A stretch of 64,000 nt of DNA. Source: Saccharomycopsis crataegensis (Eukaryota; Ascomycota; Saccharomycetes; Ascoideales; Saccharomycopsidaceae). Positions 1-10,151 of the stretch are shown here, one piece after another. The first letter of the stretch is position 1. Every line of letters starts with the position of its first letter. The notes beneath the pieces are model-generated. The model had not been told where the DNA came from. It did no database searches and saw only the letters and a program-made list of their open reading frames with translations. A program made the translations under genes and the position numbers. The stretch is from contig NW_027043830.1 of assembly GCF_037102585.1 (NCBI RefSeq), positions 434,001 to 498,000 on the forward strand, given 5' to 3'.

Positions 1-624
1 AAGCTTGGTTTAGGTAACTTTGGTGCTGGTATCGCCGCCGGGATGGCTGGTGGGGTTGCCCAAGCTTATGCTACCATGGGGTTCTGTACCACAATGAAGA
101 CTGTGGAAATCACCAGATCAAAGCAACTTGCTTCTGGTGCCCCAATTGAGTCAACATTTACCGTTTTCAAGAATCTTTTCCAAAAAGAAGGTATCAAAGG
201 GGTCAATAAAGGGGTCAATGCCGTGGCCATTAGACAATGTACCAACTGGGGGTCTCGTTACGGGTTGGCTCGTTTGGCAGAAAACGCTCTTCGTAAAGCT
301 ACCGGTAAACAAGATGGAGAAAAACTTTCTGTTAGCGAACGTATCTTGGCATCGTTTATTGGTGGGTCACTTTCTGCTTGGAATCAACCGATTGAAGTGG
401 TCAGAGTCGAAATGCAAAGTAAGGTTAAAGATCCAAACAGACCAAAGAACTTAACCGTGGCCAAGACTTTGAAGTACGTTTACCAAAATAATGGGATCAA
501 GGGCCTTTATAGAGGTGTCACCCCAAGAATCGGGTTGAGTGTTTGGCAAACCATCTTCATGGTGGCCATTGGGGATTCTGCTAAGGAGGCAATTGCCGCA
601 AGAAAAGCCAAAAAGTTGGCCTAG
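1..624 (+). CDS. YHM2: Mitochondrial citrate/2-oxoglutarate carrier, C-terminal part
   Basis: The reading frame is open from the first base of the window, so the N-terminus lies outside it and about 207 residues are visible. The protein belongs to the mitochondrial carrier family (SLC25). The third-repeat signature is visible as NQPIEVVRVEMQSK, the P-x-[D/E]-x-x-[K/R] motif on an odd-numbered helix. The stretch AQAYATMGFCTTMKTVEITR is characteristic of Yhm2. Yhm2 exchanges citrate for 2-oxoglutarate across the inner mitochondrial membrane and has also been linked to mtDNA maintenance. The frame stays open to the TAG ending at 624, and no intron is visible in this part. The identification rests on recognition of the family sequence, without a database search. 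Confidence 0.9.
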   Translation, partial: KLGLGNFGAGIAAGMAGGVAQAYATMGFCTTMKTVEITRSKQLASGAPIESTFTVFKNLFQKEGIKGVNKGVNAVAIRQCTNWGSRYGLARLAENALRKATGKQDGEKLSVSERILASFIGGSLSAWNQPIEVVRVEMQSKVKDPNRPKNLTVAKTLKYVYQNNGIKGLYRGVTPRIGLSVWQTIFMVAIGDSAKEAIAARKAKKLA

Positions 625-1149
625 ATGTGGACCCACTGGAAATTGAAATTCAAAAAATTCATATTGGTATAATAATCCAAATAATGTTGTGATTGAAAGC
701 AACAGATATAAACTCGCTGACCTGGAATTATATTATAGTTTTTTTTATTTTTTTTTGTATTATTTTTCGAATGACTGTTATGCTACAAATGCTGTGCTAT
801 GCTTCAACGATTCTTATTTGTTTTTCGTTCTTTTGTTTTTCCTTTTTTACTTTATACTAGAACAGGACTGTATTCCTTCATGATCGAATCATCATTTTTT
901 ATATATGTATATAAAAAAAGGTTTAATGTCATAATCATGTCCAAGGGGGAGAGATCTACAAAAATTCCTAATCATGTATATATATAGATATATATTGTAC
1001 AATTCAAACTAACTAAATTCAAACTAACTAAAGTCAGAAAAATCTAAAAATACAAACTTCACAAAATAATAGAAAAGGTTAGATAAATTAAGCCAATATT
1101 CCTTCCTTATTTAGCACAGGGAAAAGTCATCGCTTTTCGTTTTTTGATA
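625..1149. other. Convergent intergenic region YHM2/SPT7
   Basis: This AT-rich 3'-3' region holds no convincing gene. It contains a perfect 15-bp tandem duplication (ATTCAAACTAACTAA at 1003-1017 and 1018-1032) and alternating TA runs around 978-998 that probably serve 3'-end formation. Confidence 0.7.
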
Positions 1150-4100
1150 TTATTTCACCCTGTTATTGTTGGCTAGCACAACACCAGCACCAAAAACATG
1201 GGTTTCTTCGGCATCGTCTTCATTAAGGAAAAACCCATTCCCCACTGTTCTTCTCTTAACCCCAGAAATCTTACCATTAGGCGGCAATCTTGGGCGGATA
1301 TTTCTCTGCTTTTGTGGCATATCTTCATCTTCCAAAATCAACATTTCCTCTTCCTTATTGGTGAGCGGTAATTCCTTATTTGTAGTGTTATTGTTTTTGA
1401 AGTTTTTCAAGTACACCACCTTGGATTTCTCAAAGAATTTCTTCAAGAATGGCGAGGCCAACCCAATTTGCTTGCCAATATCCGCTTTGGTCAACCGTTC
1501 GTATTTGACATTCTTATCGAATTCTTCAATCAATTTTTGATCGGCAGCATTGGCATTTTGCGAATTGAACAACGAATTATTCAAACGAGAATTCAACAAA
1601 TGTAGAGGAATCGACGATGATAGCATATGGAACTCTTTATCGAGTCCTAATTCTCTGAAACCAAAGAAATCCTCACCCAATTCATTAGAGAAATCCCCAG
1701 TGAGAAATTGGTCGGAATTATCGGTGAAATTCTTCTCATTCATAAGATCCTTCTCGGTTTGGAATGACAATAATGTCGGACGAAGCAATTCTTTCAAGAA
1801 ATTTGATAATTTCTGCCGTAGTTCTTTTAATTTGGAATTCTGTTTGAAAATCCCGTCCTTGACGTAATTGAAAAGATCGTCTGGTTTAGAAATCCCGTTC
1901 TCCACCAACGATAATAGCAAAATATCCGATTTACTCAAAATTCTATTTTGTGAACTAGTTTCTAAATGCAACTTGATTGTGCGGATTAGATTCCCCATGA
2001 AATTCTCGGCAATTTGGGTGATCACCTCAATTGCGTGGGGATCAGCTGCTTCAAACCCGGTGTTCATCAATACTTTCCCGACATTTTTCTTTAGAATATC
2101 ATAAATAAAAGTACTGTTAAATTTATGATCAAACACCACTTGTTCCGATTCTTTTTCAAGAGGATTCAAATCCAAATCTTTCAATCTTTCAAACGCTGGG
2201 GCCTTAAGTTGGGTATGGTGAATGATTTGATTATTTTGCATCCGTCTAATCAACGAGATCTTGAAACAAATCTTTCTAATATCTTGCATTTCGGTAATAT
2301 TCTCAACCACGATCTTATTCAACCCATTTTTAGGCGGGACGAAATCACTGGTCTCACCATTTTCAAGCGAATCAGACCCGTTCATTTTTCGCTGGAAATT
2401 CAAGCGTTCCAAAATCTTGTTTTCTTTTCTTGATAGCTCATTCTCATCCTCACCTTGATAGCTAATTACCGGAATACCATTAATGATATCATATTCCGTA
2501 AGATACAAATCATCATCGATCCCATTTTCATCATGATCATTATCGGAAAGCTTGATATCAGCAGCGTTCTCTAACTTGGATTTCTTTTCTTTGCCAACCC
2601 ACAGCTTACTAAAATCTTGTTTGGATTCCACTCCTCCATCTTCTTCGGTATCATACTTTCGAATACCTGCAACCACCCTCATAAACTCAGACATCCTTGT
2701 CGAATCTCTTAATACCGCTTCAGCGTTAGAATTTAATTTCAACTCATTGTTTTCATCTTTGATGAAGAGTTTGGATCTCCGAAGCAAGAAATCCCCTCTA
2801 AGTTTTGAGGTATAGTTCTTCCAAACTTGGACTTCTAAGTCATTAATTTCTTCATTGAAATCATTTTCTTGGTCTATATCGTCGTCATGTGGGGTTTGGG
2901 ATACTTCATTATCGAATAGATCTGCCTGAGATTCGTTTAAATCTTCGTCATTTGCCCCAACACTACTACTTGGTTCGGGAGTGTTAGCCGCGGCCGTCGA
3001 AAGCATCGATTGATTTGGAGTTGGGGCTGGTTGTGGAGACGCAGAATCCGGAGGATTAATATTGAGAACTGTACCATTGCTGGTTCTTTTCAATCCTTTA
3101 CCCCCGTTTAGCTTCTTTTGATTCTTTCGTTGGCTCATTTGTTGCTCCAATTCTTTCTCTTCCTTTTCCATTTCCGCTTTGGTTCTGATAGTAATATCAG
3201 GAATTAAAGGCGTTAGACTTTGAGTTTTTTTCCTCATTGCTAGTGCATCTTTCCGTAATTGATGCGCAGGATCGGTGTTGTAGGTAAGACAGTTTGTCCA
3301 AATGAGCATTAAATCACTGAGGAAGTCGTTTTTTGATTTATAATCTAAATTCTTCAATTTTTTCATTACGGTATTCAAGTCCATTGGTTTCTTGATGATT
3401 TGATAATAGTTAGGGGCTTCTCTTTTAGAAACTTTGGTGAGAAATGGGGTTGAGTGTTGAGTATACCCTCGGAGTTCAGTGACCACTTTTTCGCATGCTT
3501 CGTACAATTCCTCTTGGCCAATTCGATCATCGGAGCTCCATTTCGATTTTGATTTCTTGACATCATGAATCAAGTTCGTTAGTTCTCTATTTGTCAAGTT
3601 CGGCACCCTGTCTTTATTATTATCAATTAATTTCAATAGATATTTCAATGATAAATTGGCACTACCAATATTCATACTCAATTGATTCGACAAACTTTGT
3701 ATTTCTGAGCTAGGTAGCTTTGAAGTCAATTGCTGGTCGACGATTTTATCATTGGCTTCCAATTTCTCTCTTTTCATAAGGGTTTCTTTATCATTTTCGA
3801 AATTATGGTACACACTATTCATATTCTTGATGATTTCTAATTCTTGGGTGGTAACAATCGTATCACTGCTATTCAAGCTAGTAGACATTTTGCTGGTGGT
3901 TAGGGTTGGGTTACCATTCAATTTGGTATTAGTTTGTGGTTTCCCTGATTGTGACTTTCGGGTTTCCTGTTGTTGGTTGTGCTTTTGGTTTTTTGAATCA
4001 TACGAATCGCTCTCACTTGTTGTCTCTGTAAACCCAATCAAATCTAAAATCAAAGATTTTTCATAATATTCAAATACACTTTGGTCATTAGGTTTGGTTT

Positions 4101-4650
4101 CTTTGGTTTGATCATTCTCTTTCATCTCAGTATCCTTATTCCCTTGTTGTTCTTCTTCTTCATCATCATCGTCATCGTAGTCATCATCTTCATCAGGGTC
4201 CCTAATTGGTTTTGACGGCTGTTGTTGAGGTAGCTGTTGTTGATGATGCTCACTGGAGGCATCTTCGAAATCACTATCATCGTCCTCGAGAATCTCGAAT
4301 ATTTCTCCACCATCACGGTCGTTGGTATGGTTCACCAAGTTATAATAGTATGATGTCGCTTTCCCCCAAAGTAACGAGCGTATTCGAAGGCAGGTTGCTT
4401 TAGAATTGAGAAGCGCCGAATCAATTGAACGGTGCTCCTCGTCTTTTATCACGATATTACCATTTATCAAGTGGTTCCAAAGCAATTTGCTTTGGGATTT
4501 GGGTAAATTCGATCCAAATACCTTGTTGAAGACTTGAAGCTGTGAAGTGGTTAAATATGTGCTCCAAAAATGGGTCTTCAAGTAGAGGTACTTGGCGGTG
4601 GAATACAAACTCTCTGCATCGTTTTCCTGAAAGAGCTTGAGCTTGTTCAT
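1150..4650 (-). CDS. SPT7: SAGA complex scaffold subunit Spt7 (bromodomain, histone fold)
   Basis: A 1166-residue protein that organises the SAGA transcription coactivator. An acidic stretch lies around residues 120-165. A bromodomain spans roughly residues 380-475, with the YYQIIKKPMDLNTVMKKL segment and the acetyl-lysine-binding Asn in CLTYN. A histone-fold segment around 850-930 (GFEAADPHAIEVITQIAENF) would pair with Spt3/Ada1-type partners. Low-complexity Ser/Gln/Asp-rich linkers separate these parts, as in the family; S. cerevisiae Spt7 is slightly longer. The first ATG of the frame is at 4650; upstream in-frame codons offer only a TTG. A CTG codon at 2602-2604 (minus strand) would be read as Ser under the code inferred here. 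Confidence 0.9.
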   Translation of the reverse strand: MNKLKLFQENDAESLYSTAKYLYLKTHFWSTYLTTSQLQVFNKVFGSNLPKSQSKLLWNHLINGNIVIKDEEHRSIDSALLNSKATCLRIRSLLWGKATSYYYNLVNHTNDRDGGEIFEILEDDDSDFEDASSEHHQQQLPQQQPSKPIRDPDEDDDYDDDDDEEEEQQGNKDTEMKENDQTKETKPNDQSVFEYYEKSLILDLIGFTETTSESDSYDSKNQKHNQQQETRKSQSGKPQTNTKLNGNPTLTTSKMSTSLNSSDTIVTTQELEIIKNMNSVYHNFENDKETLMKREKLEANDKIVDQQLTSKLPSSEIQSLSNQLSMNIGSANLSLKYLLKLIDNNKDRVPNLTNRELTNLIHDVKKSKSKWSSDDRIGQEELYEACEKVVTELRGYTQHSTPFLTKVSKREAPNYYQIIKKPMDLNTVMKKLKNLDYKSKNDFLSDLMLIWTNCLTYNTDPAHQLRKDALAMRKKTQSLTPLIPDITIRTKAEMEKEEKELEQQMSQRKNQKKLNGGKGLKRTSNGTVLNINPPDSASPQPAPTPNQSMLSTAAANTPEPSSSVGANDEDLNESQADLFDNEVSQTPHDDDIDQENDFNEEINDLEVQVWKNYTSKLRGDFLLRRSKLFIKDENNELKLNSNAEAVLRDSTRMSEFMRVVAGIRKYDTEEDGGVESKQDFSKLWVGKEKKSKLENAADIKLSDNDHDENGIDDDLYLTEYDIINGIPVISYQGEDENELSRKENKILERLNFQRKMNGSDSLENGETSDFVPPKNGLNKIVVENITEMQDIRKICFKISLIRRMQNNQIIHHTQLKAPAFERLKDLDLNPLEKESEQVVFDHKFNSTFIYDILKKNVGKVLMNTGFEAADPHAIEVITQIAENFMGNLIRTIKLHLETSSQNRILSKSDILLLSLVENGISKPDDLFNYVKDGIFKQNSKLKELRQKLSNFLKELLRPTLLSFQTEKDLMNEKNFTDNSDQFLTGDFSNELGEDFFGFRELGLDKEFHMLSSSIPLHLLNSRLNNSLFNSQNANAADQKLIEEFDKNVKYERLTKADIGKQIGLASPFLKKFFEKSKVVYLKNFKNNNTTNKELPLTNKEEEMLILEDEDMPQKQRNIRPRLPPNGKISGVKRRTVGNGFFLNEDDAEETHVFGAGVVLANNNRVK

Positions 4651-5685
4651 GGCGGTATCGCACAAGTTGGGTGGTGATGGGATAGCTATCTACCTGTCTA
4701 TATATATATCTATATGTCAAATGAAATTTCGTAAACATTGTAAAAGATCATTCTTCCTTTTGGGTGCTGCCGGTGTCCAAGGGGTTGCCCGGTCTAAAAT
4801 GCTAGCTGGTGTTGGTGTTGTTGCGCCTAGCGAGGTTCACCAACAATATCTATTTAATATATAATAATAGATTATATATAGAAGGAAAAAGAGCGATGTT
4901 TCACCACCAGGTTAGTTGCTGTATTATTACAATTGGTGGTTGTGAACTGGCGGATATTTCTCTAACTTACAACATGCAGACGGTTGGGGAATCTTCCGAG
5001 ATAAAACACAACACAAAAAGGATGACAATATATTGTAATTACACACGTGGGAATGCTTTATAATTTTCTGCTAGATAATATATTACATACATATTCGCGA
5101 AAGCCTTGGTAAGCACGGTGTTAAATGGCGTTCAGCATTCCCCAATAATAAGTTGAGGGCCGTGAAGGATGGAAAAATCAAAAATTCAAACCGAACACCG
5201 AAAATGGGGTCGACCACCATCGGTTGAGTGTATAATCAGAATGATTATAATAAGCGAGTGCCAAGTTTTCTGAGCTTTCCAGCTTTTAGCACTATTGTTT
5301 CACTTGGCACTGTTGTCTATTATGTCCCATCTTTTGCACATCTTTTAGGAGGGTCGCGCACGTGTGGTGGATTCCTGTGTGGAGCTCTTTGTTATAATAA
5401 TAATAATAATAGTGGAAAGCAACTGATAAAATATAGAAATGTATTCCTTGGTTTCCATAGTATCAGAAGAATTCCCACGTTTCATTTCTATATTGTCTTT
5501 TTTTTTTATTATTTTTTCTTCGTACTTTCCTTCATACTTCGTAAGGCATCTACCTTCTAGTAAGGAACTTTCGATATGTCAATTCTCCACCCATATAAAT
5601 ATATGTACGTGCAATGCCTCTCTAAAAGTTTTCCATTTTCTTGCTTGTCAATTTGACAGGTTTTAATAAAAGTATTATCAAAATA
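4651..5685. promoter_or_regulatory. Divergent promoter region SPT7 / PLB1
   Basis: About 1 kb between divergent genes with no credible ORF. Two CACGTG boxes are present (5044-5049 and 5359-5364), and a TATAAAT element at 5594-5600 sits about 90 bp upstream of the PLB1 start codon, a normal yeast distance. Transcription factor assignments (Cbf1 or another bHLH protein) are inferred from the motif alone. Confidence 0.5.
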
Positions 5686-7464
5686 ATGATCAAAGTCTTT
5701 ATTATTTTGCAAGTTCTTCTACTGTTGGTCCAATCTGCTGCCGCAGAAGGATATGCCCCCACCACCGTCGGCTGTCCTACCACAAATTTACTAAGAAGCT
5801 CTGCTTTGGGATTGTCGCCAGAGGAAAAACTGTGGGTATCCAAAAGAGATCAAATCACTCGTCCCCATTTACTTCAATTTCTTCAAACTCGTGCCAACCT
5901 CGATGACGACGAGTACTTTGCATTACTCAACGATTCCAACAACATGAAGATCGGCCTTGCGTTTCTGGGAGGTGGATTCCGCGCCATGTTGGCTGGGGCT
6001 GGCCATCTTTCTGCTCTTGACGGCCGAACTAATGGGGCCAACGAAATAGGGCTCGGAGGCTTATTAGAGTCATCTACTTATATTTCCGGGCTTTCGGGTG
6101 GTAATTGGCTCGTGGGGTCTTTGGCAATGAACAATTGGACCAGTGTCCAGAGTATCATTGACAATGAATACCCAATATGGAACCTCGCGAAACCATTTTT
6201 CGAAGCTGGAGGTAATGCTTACGAAGGTGTAATCACTTTCTTGAACTGGATGAAGGATATCGTATTGAAAAAACATGCCGGTTTCACCGTGAACTTTCTT
6301 GATGTTTGGGGCAGGGCACTTTGTGACGTACTTTTCCCAGCAGATAATGGTTTTGGGGTCGGAGTGACCTGGTCTAGTTTACAAGGTTCGGCAGTGTTCA
6401 CTAGTGGGAACATGCCATTCCCAATTTCCGTGGCCGACGCAGTTATCAATGGCCGTGAACTTACTCCTCAAGATTCCACGGTGATTGAAATCAATCCATT
6501 TGAATTTGGCAGCTGGGACTCTTCAGAAAAAGCGTTCACTAAAACTAAGTACTTGGGGATCGAGGTGGAAAACGGCCAACCAATCAATGCTAATGCCTGT
6601 GTAGTTGGGTATGATAACGCTGGGTTCATTATGGGTTCGTCGTCGAATATTTTTTACAACTTGTTGCCTACTATGAAAGACGGACAGCTTCTTGCGGACG
6701 GGTTGGAGGTGTTGGGTGATATGACTTATAAATATCTTGGGGAACTGAGAGAAAATGAAACTTATCAGGCGATATACCAACCAAACCCTTTCAGCAAAAA
6801 TGAATACTCTTCTTTGGACTATGGGATTGCTGCTTCTGATGCCTTGGGGCTTACTGATGGTGGGAACGATGCCCAAGAAATCCCATTTGCCCCATTGTTG
6901 GAACCAGAAAGAAATATCGATGTGGTGTTTGCATTTGATTCGTCTGATAATACTGAAGATAAATGGCCAAATGGTAAGTCTCTTGTTGCTTCTTATGAAC
7001 GGCAATTTTCTTCTATAGGCTCGGGGGCTGCTTTTCCTTACGTTCCAACTACCGAGGTGATTGTTGAAGAGAAACTCAATAAGAAACCAGTGTTTTTTGG
7101 ATGTGATGCTTTGAATCTCACATCATTGGCCAATGTTCCTCCACTTGTGGTTTACATTGCTAACAGGCAGTACTCTTTTGCTTCGAACACCTCGACAATG
7201 AAGGCATCATACAGTGATTCTGACAAGCTTGGCATGATTCAAAATGGGTTCGAGACTGCGACCAGAAACAACATGACTGATGATTCCCATTGGGCCACTT
7301 GTGTAGGATGTGCGGTCATTAGAAGATCGCAAGAGAGAATGAACAAGACACAATCTGATGTTTGTCTGAAATGTTTTGAGGAGTATTGTTGGAGTGATAA
7401 GTCTTCTTTGAATGCGAGCAGCACTCCAGTTAGTTTAGGGTATGGAAATGTGACGACGCACTAG
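5686..7464 (+). CDS. PLB1: Lysophospholipase / phospholipase B, secreted form
   Basis: A 592-residue phospholipase B of the fungal cPLA2-like family, which removes acyl chains from phospholipids and lysophospholipids outside the cell. The start is the ATG at 5686; in-frame codons upstream include only a TTG, and the ATG directly begins a signal peptide (MIKVFIILQVLLLL). The glycine-rich oxyanion motif is at residues 94-101, the nucleophile Ser137 lies in GLSGGNW, and the catalytic Asp391 lies in LTDGG. Many N-x-S/T sequons and a Cys-rich C-terminus (CxGCAVIRRSQER, CLKCFEEYC) fit a secreted glycoprotein. Unlike its neighbour it lacks a Ser/Thr-rich stalk and a hydrophobic tail, so it is predicted to be released. 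It has at least five in-frame CTG codons. Confidence 0.92.
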   Translation: MIKVFIILQVLLLLVQSAAAEGYAPTTVGCPTTNLLRSSALGLSPEEKLWVSKRDQITRPHLLQFLQTRANLDDDEYFALLNDSNNMKIGLAFLGGGFRAMLAGAGHLSALDGRTNGANEIGLGGLLESSTYISGLSGGNWLVGSLAMNNWTSVQSIIDNEYPIWNLAKPFFEAGGNAYEGVITFLNWMKDIVLKKHAGFTVNFLDVWGRALCDVLFPADNGFGVGVTWSSLQGSAVFTSGNMPFPISVADAVINGRELTPQDSTVIEINPFEFGSWDSSEKAFTKTKYLGIEVENGQPINANACVVGYDNAGFIMGSSSNIFYNLLPTMKDGQLLADGLEVLGDMTYKYLGELRENETYQAIYQPNPFSKNEYSSLDYGIAASDALGLTDGGNDAQEIPFAPLLEPERNIDVVFAFDSSDNTEDKWPNGKSLVASYERQFSSIGSGAAFPYVPTTEVIVEEKLNKKPVFFGCDALNLTSLANVPPLVVYIANRQYSFASNTSTMKASYSDSDKLGMIQNGFETATRNNMTDDSHWATCVGCAVIRRSQERMNKTQSDVCLKCFEEYCWSDKSSLNASSTPVSLGYGNVTTH

Positions 7465-8258
7465 AATGGGATTTGCATAGTCAAGTATCTTTATATTGGT
7501 TTTATTTTTTATATTTGCTGTTTATTTTATAACTGTTTTATTTGTTGGTTTATTTATATTTGTTTTGCATTCTTTCTACAATCGTTCGATAATAAAGTTT
7601 CTTTAGGTGCTTCAGTTCTTCTATTGTTAATGTAATGAACATCCATTTTTTCGGTCAGTTGAAATTTTTTTCAATGTCAAGAAACCACGAATATTATCTG
7701 AAAATCTGAATTAGTAGGCAGATAACTATTCTATAATTATATACAAAATTATTAGTACAATAATCATCCATCCATCCAATTAAGAGTCCAAATGGGAATT
7801 AAAAAACCGTTTTAACTTTTTTTTTTTTCCTTTACATGTTAGCAGCATCAGCAGCAACGGCGACGGCAAAATTTCCTTTAACTGAATAGAAGATTTTCCG
7901 TTGCTTCTTTCCATCACCCAACGATCGATCGCAGCTTGTAATGGCAAATGAGCAGTAGTGATGATCAAGAGTGGTCATTGTAGTCCTACTATTCTCTATC
8001 TAACGGATTGCATCCACATTTGAGGGGAAGGCGAGGAGAAACACCGTAAATCATGAAAAATAAACACCCGTAACAATATAATGTAACTTTCTCCCCAAAA
8101 CAATAAAATCTAGTTCCCCTTTGGGATGGATCTCTCGCCAGCCCTAAACTAGAAGTATATAAACAATAAGCTTTTCCCGAAACACATTGAAATTGAAAAA
8201 AAAAAAAAAATGTCCTCTTCCCCACCCATTTTGATTTTCCAGGCCCAAGACCACCAAG
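7465..8258 (+). promoter_or_regulatory. Intergenic region and promoter between the two phospholipase B genes
   Basis: An AT-rich 794-bp spacer. A TATATAAA element is at 8156-8163, about 100 bp upstream of the PLB2 ATG. A CATCC triplication occurs near 7767-7778. A homopolymeric A run (about 8196-8210) leads into an out-of-frame ATG at 8210, in good sequence context, whose 40-codon frame overlaps the PLB2 start and ends at 8332. No other gene is seen. Confidence 0.6.
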
Positions 8259-10151
8259 ATGATGTTCAAAGCTGCTGTCATCTTTCAATTGTTGGCACAA
8301 TTGGCGTACTGTTACGCACCAAGCACCGTTGATTGTCCTTCCGGCTCATTGTTAAGAGAAGCCACCAACATCTCGTCGTCCGAAGCATCATGGTTGACCA
8401 AAAGAGACGCCATCACCCAAGCCAATCTCGTCGATTTCCTCGCCAATCGTGCCAAGTTGAACGAATCTGAATACTCATCGTTCCTCAATGACTCTGATAA
8501 CATGAAACTTTCCATGGCCTTCTCCGGTGGGGGGTTCCGTGCCATGTTGACCGGGGCCGGCCAACTTGCTGCTCTTGATAGTAGAACTAACGGGGCCAAT
8601 GAATCAGGGCTCGGTGGGTTATTGGATTCCGCTACTTACATCTCTGGTCTTTCTGGGGGTAGTTGGCTCGTGGGGTCTTTGGCCATGAACAACTGGACCA
8701 GTGTTCAAAGCATCATTGATAACGACGTCAGTCTTTGGGAACTTGACAATGTCCTTTATAACATGGGCAGCTCATACGCCATCTATTCCTATTTCCTCCA
8801 ATGGATGTCCGATATCAAGACCAAGAAACAAGCAGGGTTCCCAGTGACTTTCCTTGATATCTGGGGTCGTATTATTTCCGATGCCCTTTTCCCAGCATCA
8901 GAAGATTATGGTGTCAACATTACTTTTTCAGGTTTGCAAGACTTTGAAACATTTACTAATGGTAAAATGCCATTGCCAATGTTTGTCAGTGATGCCATTA
9001 TTAATTCCTACGGGGTCACTGCCGCCAACTCCACCTTGTTTGAAATCAACCCATTTGAATTCGGTAGTTGGGATAACACCACAAAATCTTTCACCCAAAC
9101 TAAATATTTGGGGTCTAATGTCAACAATGGCTATTCAATCAATGGCTCCTGTGTTGCCGGTTTCGATAATGGTGGGTTCCTCATGGGTTCTTCTTCCAAT
9201 ATCTTCTACAGTTTGATGGGTGCTATGTCTGGTTCTTCTAACGCTCTTGTCACCGAAATGGATACCGTTCTTGAAATGGCTTACAAATACCTTAATCAAA
9301 CCCAAGACAACAATACTTTCAAATCACTCTACGAACCAAACCCATTCTACAACAGTGATGACTCTAACTATACCGATATCACCACCTCTACTTCTTTGGG
9401 TCTTGGTGACGGTGGTGACGATACTGAAGGTATCCCATTCGAACCATTGTTGCAACCACAAAGAAACGTCGATGTGATTTTCGCCTTCGATTCTTCTTCC
9501 GACACCACCGACAGCTGGCCAAATGGTAACTCTCTTGTTTCTTCTTATGAACGTCAATTTTCTTCTGATGGTTCTGGCGCTGCGTTCCCATACGTTCCAT
9601 CCAGTGCCGGATTCGTCGCCCAAAACCTTACTTCCAAGCCAACTTTCTTTGGGTGTAACGCCTCTAATCTCACCTCATTGGCCAATATCCCACCACTTGT
9701 GGTTTATATTGCCAATAAAGATTATTCTTTTGCTTCAAACACTTCCACCACCAAATTGGCTTACACTGATGCGGACAAGTATTCTATGATCCAAAACGGG
9801 TTTGAAACTGCCACCAGAAACAATTTCACCGATGATGCTGACTGGGCCACTTGTGTGGGATGTGCCATTATTAGAAGATCTCAAGAAAGAGCCGGGATCG
9901 AGCAATCCGAAGCTTGTATGCAATGTTTCAGTGAATACTGTTGGGATGGTAGCACCGATGAAGAAGAAACCAGTGACGCAACTACTTCCACCACCAGTAC
10001 TACTGCTACTAACTCTTCTACTGCTTCTACCAGTGCCTCTGCTTCTAGCAGCTCTGCCAGTGGCAAGAAAAACGCTGCTGGTGCTTTGTCCAACAATAAC
10101 ATGCTTTTGATTGCCGGTGGGGTGGTCTCTATCGTATTTTCCTTGCTCTGA
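8259..10151 (+). CDS. PLB2: Lysophospholipase / phospholipase B, predicted GPI-anchored
   Basis: A 630-residue paralogue of the preceding gene, in direct tandem. It has an N-terminal signal peptide (MMFKAAVIFQLLAQLAYC), the SGGGFRAML oxyanion motif, the nucleophile motif GLSGGSWLVGS, and the catalytic Asp in LGDGGDD. After the Cys-rich block it carries a Ser/Thr-rich stalk of about 60 residues, then a small-residue region and a hydrophobic tail ending SIVFSLL, the pattern of a GPI-attachment signal. It is therefore expected at the plasma membrane or cell wall. Codon use is strongly biased: I found no in-frame CTG codon in the whole gene, against at least five in PLB1, which suggests higher expression. 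The two genes probably arose by tandem duplication and then diverged in localisation. Confidence 0.93.
   Translation: MMFKAAVIFQLLAQLAYCYAPSTVDCPSGSLLREATNISSSEASWLTKRDAITQANLVDFLANRAKLNESEYSSFLNDSDNMKLSMAFSGGGFRAMLTGAGQLAALDSRTNGANESGLGGLLDSATYISGLSGGSWLVGSLAMNNWTSVQSIIDNDVSLWELDNVLYNMGSSYAIYSYFLQWMSDIKTKKQAGFPVTFLDIWGRIISDALFPASEDYGVNITFSGLQDFETFTNGKMPLPMFVSDAIINSYGVTAANSTLFEINPFEFGSWDNTTKSFTQTKYLGSNVNNGYSINGSCVAGFDNGGFLMGSSSNIFYSLMGAMSGSSNALVTEMDTVLEMAYKYLNQTQDNNTFKSLYEPNPFYNSDDSNYTDITTSTSLGLGDGGDDTEGIPFEPLLQPQRNVDVIFAFDSSSDTTDSWPNGNSLVSSYERQFSSDGSGAAFPYVPSSAGFVAQNLTSKPTFFGCNASNLTSLANIPPLVVYIANKDYSFASNTSTTKLAYTDADKYSMIQNGFETATRNNFTDDADWATCVGCAIIRRSQERAGIEQSEACMQCFSEYCWDGSTDEEETSDATTSTTSTTATNSSTASTSASASSSSASGKKNAAGALSNNNMLLIAGGVVSIVFSLL

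Noticed and set aside
5641-5685. N-terminal extension of PLB1 from a TTG
   Set aside because: The ATG at 5686 starts a standard signal peptide and a TATA element lies about 90 bp upstream of it.
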